From positions 1,054,001 through 1,118,000 of the forward strand of contig JANUWI010000002.1 in assembly GCA_025504975.1 (NCBI GenBank): a stretch of DNA of 64,000 bases. Direction: 5' to 3'. This document shows positions 21,921-31,409 of the stretch, one piece after another (within the stretch, counting starts at the first letter, position 1; each line of letters starts with the position of its first letter). The stretch comes from Plenodomus lindquistii (lineage: Eukaryota > Ascomycota > Dothideomycetes > Pleosporales > Leptosphaeriaceae). Under the pieces are notes generated by a model, which was not told the origin of the DNA, searched no databases, and saw only the letters and a list, made by a program, of their open reading frames with translations. Made by a program: the position numbers and the translations under genes.

Positions 21921-23450
21921 TGTGCTGAAATATTCTCAGATCTTGCGTGTAGTTGATGTACCAAGAATGAAACAACTGTGTAGTGGTGTTGATCGAGTGG
22001 TAGAAGGCAAGGTTGATGCGATTGATGATGTAGCAGGCATCATAGTGATTACGAGCCTTATATACCGAGGAAGATCGGGTGGAAAAATACCACTGTCAAG
22101 GTACAGAGAACATAGTTGGCTGATGTTAGTATGGCGTTTTGTGTTCGACTCTGCGCTGTGTAGCAACTGCATTGTGTGATCACGACGCGGTGTTATATCA
22201 GCTTGATACCATGTACCAGTAGCAATTTTGTAGCCATGGAAGCAAGCCCAATTACCTACCTAGATAGAGATGCAATACGTAAGCTCAAGCCTCCAATGGC
22301 ATACCGACCTTCGATCCTGTAAGGTAACCTCGTCCAATGCTCAATCTCTGCAAGACCACCAAGAAGTAACGATGTTATAACAGTATCGATAATAGCTGCT
22401 CCTTACCCAACGTGAGGATTCTCAATCGGATAATTCTAGATCAATAACATGTCTTCTTCTCCAGCAACCTCTTGATTAAACCTAACCTGCCCTCTAACCA
22501 TCTTCAGCGCTCCTGCATATAGCTCCGCAAGTTCGACATTCTCTCCCGCTACCGTCACATTCACCTAGATGACAGATGTTTTGATATCACACTGTATACC
22601 CTTCCTCGCGCCACGTGTAATCATCTCCAATGAGAGCGTGCCGAGGTTACGAGTACTTACTGCGCTCAGCAATCCCTAATGTAACTGAGGGGTGCATGGC
22701 ACACAATTCTGCGAACACTCGTTCTTGATGTCTTGTGCAAAGCGATCACAGCAGGCTGGCGCCAAAGACTTTGCTGCCTGACGCGATGAGTAGGCGAATG
22801 TTTCCATGTTGCTCTTGCCAAAGTTATTGCTGAACTGCACTTATGTTGAGGGCTCCCGAAGGTGAACGCCTTTGGTCACTTGGAATCAGATGAAAGCTGT
22901 TCCACCCGGAGTGTTAGCTTTTGATTCAACAGTCCATGTCATCATGTATTGTCGAGTTCGCCTCCGCCGACGATTATCCAGCCATGTCATGGACTGGTAT
23001 ACACGCCACACCATGGCAGTGACTGGCTTGCTAAAGGCTCAGCCACATTTCCACCAAGCCGACCAAAGCATTTGGCAAAGATATCGTCGACAATCACCAT
23101 GTTAGTTGCTGTCGTTGTTGTGGTTGCGGTACCACGTTGACGTCTACGCCTTGTGCTTGCCAAAACGCACGGACCTCCCCGCGGCAATCTGCAAGTCTCA
23201 GACGGCAAGACATGACGACTGACTGACCCTAAGCTCAGGCACCTCATCGAATCCCCAAACACAGCCACCACCACCACCGCATCTACCTTTGTCAAACCTC
23301 TCATTGTCGCCTCGAACCCGCGACATACTCATCCGAATACACCCGTCATCCACGCGTACCCCGTAAACCCGCGCTCCAAGCGCCGCGTCCACAGCTGATA
23401 AGCTACCCACCTCCGCCGCCGCGCATCCCGAGCAGAATCAACCGCCCAAC
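21921..23450. other. Intergenic, possibly with a decayed gene
   Basis: About 1.5 kb between the F-box-like gene and the V-ATPase subunit f gene. On the minus strand, 22449..22833 has coding-like stretches broken by stops (see findings). The right 400 bp is the C-rich promoter/leader of the downstream gene. No intact gene is seen. Confidence 0.4.
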
Positions 23451-23888
23451 ATGGTGAAGCCTGTGGTATCTGCGATGAATGCGTGGGTTTGGTATGCGCG
23501 AGACCTCAAGGCATAGAAAAACACGACAACGGGCTAATGCATATGCAGCATCGTGATATCGATGTTCGCCATCGTCATTCTATCCACCATTGGTGCCCTA
23601 TTCAAGGTATGCATGCCTTTATCCTTCGTCACTGCATCAGCTACAACCTTCGAGTTGGAAACGTGAATGCGTGGTTTTGGGAGGCATGTCAGGATGTGCA
23701 CTGACTCGATACGACAGACAAGCAGCAACACCGTCATGGGCACGAAGGAAGATCCCGAGGATGGTGCTGCAGTAGCTGGCGCAGTCTTTGGAGCCGTCTT
23801 CATATATGTCGGCTTCTTCGTCTTCTGCGGCCTGCAAGCCTTCCTACATATGCGCGAGAGCCGTCGCGGCGCAATAAGCCTGTCATGA
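23451..23888 (+). CDS. V-ATPase Vo-sector subunit f (RNASEK/YPR170W-B-like)
   Basis: Small membrane protein of 89 aa from three short exons: 23451..23491, 23549..23606 and 23718..23888. Joins read MVKPVVSAMNAWV-CIVISM (split Cys codon) and TIGALFK-TSSNTVMG. Two hydrophobic helices are seen, CIVISMFAIVILSTIGALF and VAGAVFGAVFIYVGFFVFCG, separated by the conserved loop GTKEDPEDG, followed by a short basic tail (HMRESRRGAISLS). The order PVVS..AW.C..S..AIVILS, then EDPEDG..A and a FFVFCG helix matches the fungal subunit f of the vacuolar proton ATPase membrane sector (yeast YPR170W-B; related to animal RNASEK). It was identified from memory of the family. Because the exons are so short, simple ORF calling misses it. 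Confidence 0.85.
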
Positions 23889-24192
23889 TCGCGGACCAGC
23901 GCAGCGTAAATAGCGAGTATATAATACGACAGAGATGGTGGGGAGGGGGGTTGAGGAGCCCCCGCAAGATCTTTCTTGTGGAGGCATGCGCTGATTAGAG
24001 AGACTCACATGGCGATTGTACTATCGAAACACAGCACACGGCGTTCAAGGGATTATTTCCTAGTTACTGGATCGTTCAAACTCATTGGAATGACTATCAT
24101 ATAAACCTTATTCCATATGCAGTCCTTTTGTAACCAACCGAATCCTCCAGTCATGACATAACGCCAGCAATGCGAACACACATGTCACAGAC
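23889..24192. other. Intergenic between convergent genes
   Basis: 3' flanks of the V-ATPase subunit f gene and ELP3. Nothing else is seen. Confidence 0.55.
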
Positions 24193-25978
24193 CTACCACT
24201 CCCTCTCCCACAGTGGCTCCAGCGTCTTACTCATATACGGCCCATCAAGCCAGTACCCCAACTTGCCGTAGTAACTCCTCACACCAACACCAGAAATGAC
24301 ACTGATCTTGCTACTTCCATGCTCCTCCCTCGCTATCCTCTCCGCTTCCTCCATCAACAACGTTCCATAACCCTGATGCTGGAACTTCTTCGGGTCGCGC
24401 GCATGCACCGGCACCGCCGAACCATAGACATGCAGCTCGCGGACCAACGACGACGGCTGCCCCGTCAACTCCGGCCGGAACGTATGTTCCTTGGAGCACT
24501 GCCTCAACCGCAGCAGCGCAATAAGAATATCCTGTTTCGGATCCTCATATGCAAGAAAAGTCTCCCAGCCACCATTCGCAGTGTAATCTCTACGTACGAG
24601 TTCGACCTGATCGGGCCGGATCTTGTGCTTGACTTCGTTGATGCCGACTTCACGCGTACGAACATCTCGACATGAAGTACCGAAATCTTTCATACGTGCT
24701 AGGGCTAGTTCACGCAGGTTACCGTTTTCAACACCAGATGTGACGAGCGGCATGGGGATGTCGCGCTGCACGCGGTAGATGCGTGTCCATGGTGGTACGA
24801 GGGCGAGGATACGCGCTACAATGTCGATGAGAGCGTTGGGCGTGTAGTTCTTGTACCTCCCTGTTCGCCAGAGTTCGTAGAGGCCAGTGCCGCGGATGAC
24901 GAGGGTGGGGTAGATTTTCAGTCCGTCGGTGCGGAAGTCGGGGTTGGAGAAGTATTCTACGAATTGGTCGAGGTCGCGCTCCATGCCTACGTTGGGGAGA
25001 TCGGGCATCATATGCGATACTACTTTGAAGCCGGCGTCTTTGGAGAGACAGAAGGTCTTGGCAACGGCGGCGACGGTGTGGCCGCGGTTTGTGTCGCGGG
25101 CTACGTCTTCGTAGAGGGACTGGACGCCGATTTCGAGTCGCGTGCAGCCGTAGCGGAGCATGGAGGATAGATGTTGATCCAGGCAGTAGTCAGGTCGTGT
25201 TTCGATGGTGATGCCTACACACTTGATGTTGCTCATTTCGCCTGCTGAGACAGCTTCGTCCACGTCTTTCGTTTGGTAGCCCGAGAGTGCGTTATGTAGT
25301 TGACTTATGAACTCATCCCGATATGACTCTGGCAGTGACATGAAGGTACCGCCCATGATAATGTACTCGACTTTATCTACGCTATGGCCTAGCGACTTGA
25401 TTTGATCCACTCGTCCTCTGGCTTGCTCATATGGATCGTATCTTGCGCGGATAGCGCGCATGGATGTTGGTTCGTAGCCCGTGTAAGACTGTGTTGAGTA
25501 CTCGAAGTCTGAGTCTGGACCACCAGGGCAGTATACGCAAATGTTACCAGTGTAGGCAATGTGAGGACACCTATGCGGTTTGCACATGACTGCTACTACT
25601 GCAATACCCGAGGATGTTCCTGTGCGGTGTGTAAGTAATCTCTAGCCTATCTTACAGACCATTTTCCTACATACGGATGGGTTTTGCAATCAGCTTCGGC
25701 AGAATGTATTTCTTGTAGTGTTCTGGTACTGCGGCGATGATTGCAGTGAGCGGCGGCTGACTCTTCAGATAATGCTTCTTTGACACTTCTCCCCTCAATC
25801 GATTCAGATTTAAGTCTTTCTTTGCCTTTGATCCGTCGGCTTGTGCTTCATAGTCTTGAATGAGCGCAGAGGCGATGTCCGCACACGCACGCATGTATCG
25901 TTCATTCTCCGGTGGCAACTTGAGGTTTTTGGGCAATTTCTTCCCTTTCTGCGTCTGCGTCATAGTCATTGTGGCCAT
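24193..25978 (-). CDS. ELP3: Elongator complex catalytic subunit Elp3
   Basis: Radical-SAM/acetyl-CoA enzyme that starts the 5-carboxymethyl modification of wobble uridines in tRNA, as the catalytic part of Elongator. Two exons, 25675..25978 and 24193..25619, with a 55 bp intron (GTATGT..CGCACAG) splitting an Arg codon (KPI-R-TSSGIAVV), giving 576 aa. The iron-sulphur ligands are in CPHIAYTGNICVYC (Cys119, Cys129, Cys132), followed by PGGPDSDFEYSTQSYTGYEP. The radical-SAM barrel runs to about residue 400. The C-terminal acetyltransferase-like domain includes QHQGYGTLLMEEAE and ISGVGVRSYYGKLGY. Length and motifs match the near-invariant eukaryotic family. The ATG at 25978 is the first of three nearby Mets (MATMTMTQTQ). 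Confidence 0.96.
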
Positions 25979-26660
25979 GATGAATGTTTTGTTGGATGTG
26001 ATGTGTTTGCAAGTGTCTTCGATGCCGTATCGAGAAGTTGAGGCTCGAAATGTGGACTGCTAGTCACGGGTGGGGTGTATTTTCGAAATCTGCTAGCGCC
26101 ACTTGGGACTAGCGTGAATTTAGTGTCTACTTTGTCGATGTCACTCATCCAACAACACTGTAAGAGCAACATGCAGTTGATAGATTTGAACATAGGTCCG
26201 CATCCAGAACAGATGCTTAGCCTCAAGCACGAAAGAAACGTTCTTGACGTCCTCACCTTATTTCGCAAGCATCAAACCTTAACCTGTAATGCAGCACATG
26301 GGTGTTCCAGCAATTGAGGACTTCCAAGGACGGGCTAGTTCTCCATTACAAGACTGCGTGATCAACATTGCATTTGATGAACACAGAATATGTCGAACCC
26401 TCGCTGGCTCTAAACCTAAAGTTCTCGCAACTTGTAAGGAGTCCACACACAGGCGCACATTTGCAGTGCTACTCATTTAAGTCTAAAAAGAATTACTCAG
26501 CGGACACGTCCCTGTTCAAGTGTGTACAATCCATGCGAATACATTGTAGACGCTGTTGTACGTGAAACTTGAGACGGTCCACAATCACGAACCACCACAC
26601 CCAACACCACACAAGCATGTCCGTCCGTATGCAGAAAAAAAAGCCTACAAACACCTGGGC
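25979..26660. other. Intergenic, ELP3 promoter
   Basis: No gene is seen. The right end contains a run of eight or more A residues near 26634-26642, close to the tRNA 3' flank. Confidence 0.5.
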
Positions 26661-26665
26661 AAAAA
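26661..26665 (-). terminator. Pol III terminator of tRNA-Ile
   Basis: On the minus strand this is a T5 run located 5 nt after the tRNA 3' end, as expected for RNA polymerase III termination. Confidence 0.7.
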
Positions 26666-26670
26666 GCAAG

Positions 26671-26780
26671 TGGTCACTACGAGGGTCGAACTCGCGACCT
26701 TGGCGTTCCTGAAATGCGAGGGTTTACCCTTCGTACTGTCAGTATTAGCACCACGCTCTAACCAACTGAGCTAAGCGACC
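26671..26780 (-). tRNA. tRNA-Ile (anticodon AAU), with 36 nt intron
   Basis: The minus strand folds as a full cloverleaf of 74 nt after intron removal. The acceptor pairs GGTCGCT with AGTGACC (one G-T), discriminator A. The D arm is GCTC/GAGC with AGTTGGTTA loop; the anticodon stem TGGTG/CGCCA (one T-G) with loop CTAATAA gives anticodon AAU; the T arm is GCGAG/CTCGT with loop TTCGACC. An intron at 26707..26742 interrupts after position 37, the canonical site. The 3' end (CCA) is not encoded. The box A and box B promoter regions are intact. Confidence 0.93.
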
Positions 26781-27114
26781 TGTCTTGTTGTTGTATAGGA
26801 ACATGAAAAGTAGCTGGTAATATATACCAAACAAACGATGAACGTCTCCAGCTGGCTCACCGGCTTGAAACGCTCCAGGAGACTGGAAGTCATTCGTGGT
26901 GAGAATCAGGGCTGAGACGTGGGTTGAGAAAATTTGCGCGGGTGAGAGCGGAACTAGTAGCTGATTGGGGCTTATCCCCAGAGCGTACAAACTTCAACCA
27001 TCGACTATTAGATGATTAGGTAATACGACATTGATGATAGAACATACGTAAGATGAACGGTGAGACTGTCTCGAGTAGCATGCATGCATTTTCGAAAAGT
27101 ACGTACGCATATTA
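26781..27114. other. Intergenic between tRNA and ORC2
   Basis: 5' flank of the tRNA gene and 3' flank of ORC2. Nothing else is recognised. Confidence 0.5.
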
Positions 27115-28866
27115 TTAGTAAACTTCCGCCGCCAGGTCCTCTGCCAATCCCTCTAATTCTTCCCGTCTAAATGGCACAAACAACGTCTCCGTACCCATTG
27201 CATCCTTCCTGCTCTCAATCATCTGATGATCATAGAATTCTTTGAGCAGAGACCGGAAGCTGACTTCGCTCGTGCACACGAATAGGTTGACGGCTTTTTG
27301 GTATAACACTCTGTACTCCACACCCTGAGCTGTGCTCGACGATGCAGCATGCTTTTTGTTGCCAGCTTTCTTGGCCCCTGGGATGTGCTCTTCTTCATCA
27401 TCGTCGTTGGCACCGAAATCGCCGCCATCCATTTTGGAGAGTTCGAGTTGGTCGTTGACGAGCACTTGGAAGAGCTCTCGTGCTTTCTCGGGAAGCGAGC
27501 GGAGGACGAAGCCTACGCCGTCTCTTCCTCCTACTCGGCGGCCGCTGCGACCGAGGAGTTCGTTCACTGTCTCGACAGTGTCTATCTCTGCGCTGTAGGG
27601 TGCAAATGTAGTGGCGTCGTGGAAGAGGAATTTGTATTGCGTCTTCAACCCCACATCCCACAGTAGAGGGAAGTTGGGCGTATCGGCTGTGCAAACTAAA
27701 TTTATTTGAGGATGCGCAGCCAGCCTAGCGAGCATGGCTGGTGCTGGAGACTTTCGCAAGTAAGGAGAGTCGATTGAGTTGAGGATGATGGGGACCGGGT
27801 GCGCGGGTGGATCATTCGAGAGTGCGTCAAGTATCAGTTCGAGCAGTGCCGTGGGTTGATTTGGCAGTTTGGTGTTGGCGGGAAGTATCGTCGATGCCAC
27901 AGTACTGAGAAGCTCCTTCAATGTCGTGCCAGCCGCATATCCATTGACGACAACGATTTTTGGCGTCTTCTTGGTTCCTTTGTATGGGGCCCGCTCGAGC
28001 AGATGGTGATATAAGAGCCCCGTGAATCTCTCCGTGATTGTTCGCTTGGAGCCGTAGCCGTAGAGACAAATGTTGAAGCCCTCTTCGAGCTCAAAGATCC
28101 ATTGATTGTATGCTCGGCCATGCAATTCCAACAGGAAGTCCATCTCGGGTTGGTGGTGGTCCTCATAAGACTGTATTGCCTGAAAGTACTCGTCGTGGTT
28201 GAGAAGGCTTTGTGTAGATAATGTGTTGTTTGAGGTCTTGGTGCCCCCAGGACGGTTCTGCCAAAAGTATTGTTCATGCGCAGGAAGCTCTGTTGGGGGC
28301 GTAGGCGATCGCTGTTTCCGTGGCCTTCCCACTTTGCCTGAGCCTTTCGGTCGACCTCTTCCACGTTTCGATGGCGTCTCGGGTACCGGAATGTCGTCCT
28401 CGACCGTCTCTTCAGCGCCCGTTTCGACATCGTCTCCGTCACTCAGAATTTGCTCGGCTAGTATGTCCTCCTCATCCAACGCCTCTTCGTCGCTGTCTTC
28501 CCCGTTCAATGTGCGTTCTAGTATTCGTCTGTTGCTCTTCCTTCGTGCGCTTCGATCTGCGTTGCGCACAAGGGTCGGAGTGCCATTGGGCGTGTCGTCT
28601 CTAGGGGGCTTCGTGGGGGTATCGAATAGGAGCTTCCTTGAAGATCGTGGTGTAGCAGTGATGCCGTTTGCCAGACCACTCTTCTTCAAAATGGACCTTG
28701 GTGTGCCGTTGTCTGCCAGGAGGAGTGTCTTGTTCCTCCGTGATGGCGTCTGAGCGTCGGACCAGTCCTGCTCGTCTGGGGGGCCATCTGCAATGCGAGC
28801 GCGCAGCTTTCGTGGCGTGCCATCGTCTGTATCGTCTGCATCGCGGGTGCGTTTTGTGCCGACCAT
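27115..28866 (-). CDS. ORC2: Origin recognition complex subunit 2
   Basis: Single exon, 583 aa. It is part of the six-subunit complex that marks replication origins and loads MCM helicases. The N-terminal third is disordered and basic/acidic, with an AT-hook-like pair RGRGRPKGSGKVGRPRK (about 167-185). The ORC2 domain begins at HEQYFWQNRPGG (about 198) and includes MDFLLELHGRAYNQWIFELE, the degenerate P-loop strand NICLYGYGSKRTITERF, IVVVNGYAAG, PIILNSIDSPYLR and INLVCTADTPNFPLLWD. The C-terminal winged-helix part includes EYRVLYQKAVNLFVCTSEVS and FRSLLKEFYDHQMIESRKDA. The P-loop region lacks a canonical GxGKT, as is typical of Orc2, which is not an active ATPase. Confidence 0.94.
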   Translation of the reverse strand: MVGTKRTRDADDTDDGTPRKLRARIADGPPDEQDWSDAQTPSRRNKTLLLADNGTPRSILKKSGLANGITATPRSSRKLLFDTPTKPPRDDTPNGTPTLVRNADRSARRKSNRRILERTLNGEDSDEEALDEEDILAEQILSDGDDVETGAEETVEDDIPVPETPSKRGRGRPKGSGKVGRPRKQRSPTPPTELPAHEQYFWQNRPGGTKTSNNTLSTQSLLNHDEYFQAIQSYEDHHQPEMDFLLELHGRAYNQWIFELEEGFNICLYGYGSKRTITERFTGLLYHHLLERAPYKGTKKTPKIVVVNGYAAGTTLKELLSTVASTILPANTKLPNQPTALLELILDALSNDPPAHPVPIILNSIDSPYLRKSPAPAMLARLAAHPQINLVCTADTPNFPLLWDVGLKTQYKFLFHDATTFAPYSAEIDTVETVNELLGRSGRRVGGRDGVGFVLRSLPEKARELFQVLVNDQLELSKMDGGDFGANDDDEEEHIPGAKKAGNKKHAASSSTAQGVEYRVLYQKAVNLFVCTSEVSFRSLLKEFYDHQMIESRKDAMGTETLFVPFRREELEGLAEDLAAEVY

Positions 28867-29621
28867 TGCAAAGGGTTGTGTCGAGACTGAGCAAAAGTCG
28901 GGGTGACGCGACTCGACGCGTCAGTCTACGGCTAGCGCAGTGGTTGAGCCTCAAAAGGTCCAGTGGGCATGTTAGACCAATTGACCATGATTTTGCACGA
29001 GGACCCTTGTCGCATGTGATGGCAGATCTGTGTCACACTTGCACATGCTTTGACTTTACTCTACATACACAGGACACACACCTACACAGTACGTGAGCAT
29101 CACACACACGACAAGGCAAGAAGAATGGACCAAGCCGGACCGATAGCTGTCCAGTCGATTCTTAGATTGGTACCAATAATCACGATGCTGACGCCGCAGA
29201 CCCGGTCTTACAGTGCGTCGTAGCCGGGCAAACGGGTGGTCTAGGCTGCATGCAAGACATGAACTGGCATCGTGGCCAGACTGGATGTGCAGACCAGTCA
29301 GGACGGGGGACAGTCGACGTGCAGGCGAATATGTAGCGCAACGCTAGTGTTGCTCCAGAATGCAGATGGCACTCAGTGGCAGTCGACGGCCCGGCATTAA
29401 GCGGACTTGTGCTGCCTACGATGATACCCCCTTTGGCATCACGCCGGCACGCTGACCTGACGGTGACAGTGTGGCTGCATGTGTCTTGCCTGACGACGAC
29501 CTGGTGATGGGTGGGCTCGAGGGGCCAGCGTCAGGCGAGGCCATGTCTCGGAGGCCGACATGTCACGCCGCGGGTCAGCCGTGTGGGCACGAGTGGTAAG
29601 GCTGCATGTGGGTGGCAGTGG

Positions 29622-29657
29622 CATTGGGTGCATTGGGTGCAGTGGGTGCATTGGGTG
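29622..29657. repeat. 9 bp tandem repeat, 4 units
   Basis: Four head-to-tail copies of CATTGGGTG, with a T-to-G change (actually CAGTGGGTG) in the third copy. It lies about 420 bp upstream of the ATG101 start. Confidence 0.9.
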
Positions 29658-29794
29658 GAGCGTGATAGGCCTAGAATAGCCATGGCCAGCAGAGTTCGCA
29701 GGGGCGCGGGACGTGGGCGCGGGCTTCTTTGATGATCTCACTGGCACTGTTTGGATTTGCATGCATGCCTATTGCCGGGCCCTCGTCCGCAAAA

Positions 29795-29834
29795 GCAGCC
29801 CAGCAGCCCAGCAGCCCAGCAGCCCCGCAGCCAC
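29795..29834. repeat. 8 bp tandem repeat, about 5 units
   Basis: Copies of GCAGCCCA; the fourth and fifth are GCAGCCCC and GCAGCCAC. It lies about 250 bp upstream of ATG101. Confidence 0.9.
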
Positions 29835-30070
29835 ACGCTTGCAATCTTTCTCTCAGCTTCCCGCATTCTTGCACAAACACCGCACACTCCGCCACACTGC
29901 ACCAGCAATCACCTTCCCTCCCTTCACGCATGGAAACAACACTGCACCGGTAGCACTCGCCCTCGCCGCCCCATCGCAGCCACGCTGTCGCCGTAACTCT
30001 CTCCCACAAAGTCGCCGCGCGGCGCATTGCGGGGTTCTCCGGACACCGTTCCCTGATTTCGAGCCAGCGG

Positions 30071-30151
30071 ATGCCACCATGGAACCACGAAGGCGCCCAG
30101 AGTACAATCTCGAAATCTTCGCCGACGCGACGCGCGTGGAGGAAGTCGTAA
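30071..30151 (+). promoter_or_regulatory. Upstream ORF overlapping the ATG101 start
   Basis: An ATG at 30071 in a weak context (GCGGATGC) opens a 26-codon frame ending at a TAA at 30149-30151, inside ATG101 exon 1. It is out of frame with the main start at 30079, which has a near-perfect context (CCACCATGG). If both are in the mRNA, leaky scanning past the weak ATG is needed. It is unknown whether the transcript starts upstream of 30071. Confidence 0.35.
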
Positions 30152-30828
30152 AGGGTCAGTCTTTTGCGGCGCACCTGTGTTTTCTGCCATCCCTGCCCGA
30201 CTCCCTGCCCCCCCACCACGCAGTCACCCAACACGAGATGACTCGGCTACAGTACTGACAGCCCAATAGCCATCCTTCACACCATCTTCTTCCACCGGTA
30301 CTTCACCTCCATCTCCCCCCTGACCCGCGACCTGCTCGACCTCACCCTTCCCGCCATCGACGACGTGGATCTTGAAACGCTTATCGAGCAAAAGACCCAT
30401 GCACTGCGCCGCGCCATAGACAGCACGCACCAGCCCAGGGGACGAGGCCAGATTGCGATACAGTTCTTTGAGAAGAAGAGGAGGAAGACGTACTTCTTCG
30501 GCAAGGCCGACGAAGATGTTTGCTGGGAGCAGTGGACGCTGGACGTTACGCTCGCACAGCCCAGGACCGAGACCGGTATGTGCACACTGTCTCCCATGAC
30601 ACATGAGACGAACCGCTCACCACCTTTACAGATGTCCTCAAGGTTCGCCGAGCCATGAGCAAGTCCGTCGAGAAAGCCGCTTACAAGATCATCTCCATCG
30701 TGAACCGCGACAAGGACCACATTCCCCCCATCACCACGACCGATGCCAACCCCTTCCCCTACCAGATAATCGTCAACCCCAAGGCCGTAATCGAGAACGA
30801 TTGGCGGCCCCGCATCGGTCTCTTTTAG
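30079..30828 (+). CDS. ATG101: Autophagy-related protein Atg101
   Basis: HORMA-fold subunit of the Atg1/ULK autophagy initiation complex, which stabilises Atg13; present in most fungi and animals but lost in budding yeast. Three exons: 30079..30154, 30270..30575 and 30632..30828, giving 192 aa. Joins split Ala (EEVVK-A-ILHTIFFHR) and Asp (QPRTET-D-VLKVRRAMS) codons. Conserved segments: ILHTIFFHRYF, FFEKKRRKTYFFGKADEDV, VCWEQWTLDVTLA, and the C-terminal DKDHIPPITTTDANPFPYQI, which is diagnostic for the family. The start at 30079 has a strong CCACCATGG context. The gene is convergent with the T5orf172 gene. Confidence 0.94.
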
Positions 30829-31409
30829 ATCTCCACGACCATCACCAATGTAAATACAAACGCCAATGATGTTAGAAGACAGAGGAACGTTCAACACCAC
30901 CCCACCATTAATGACGACTCGACGTGCGCCAAAAGAGATGGGAAAATGATTGCGTTTTTACTGCACTGGTACTAGGTCAAAAGTTCGGCGCACGGTTTCT
31001 CCTATCACCACCGCACCACCCATCACACCCCCTGTACAGTGTCCGCTATGTCGGGCAAAAGCAACCCTGAATGCCATTATGAACACACGAAATAAGAAAG
31101 ACACGACGCGTCAATGACCATCGTTACTCGTCGGACGTTTCTGCTTGCTTGCTTTAACGCTACACAAGATACCCAATTCCCCAAATCAAACCATAATTTC
31201 AAAAACATGATCACTTATATAATTATTACAATCTGCGATATGACATATAGAGCACACATAACGACCCTCGAAGCTTGTACAAGGACAGCTAGGGACACAT
31301 CTACCTTGTGTTCAATATACCGTCCACACACGCTGCACTACCCCAGCGATCTGCCGTCAAAACATCGCAAACAATGCCGCTCTATGCAATCAAATACCAC
31401 AACAAGTGA
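30829..31409. other. Intergenic between convergent genes
   Basis: 3' flanks of ATG101 and the T5orf172-domain gene. Nothing else is seen. Confidence 0.55.

Larger units (their letters stand above)
28867..30078. other. Intergenic between divergent ORC2 and ATG101, with short tandem repeats
   Basis: About 1.2 kb of shared promoter DNA. It holds two short tandem repeats (29622..29657 and 29795..29834). No gene is recognised; open frames here are low-complexity readings of those repeats. Confidence 0.5.

Noticed and set aside
29713..30258. 181-codon plus-strand open frame upstream of ATG101
   Set aside because: Reads through the tandem repeats and then overlaps ATG101 exon 1 in another frame; the ATG101 model has strong family support.
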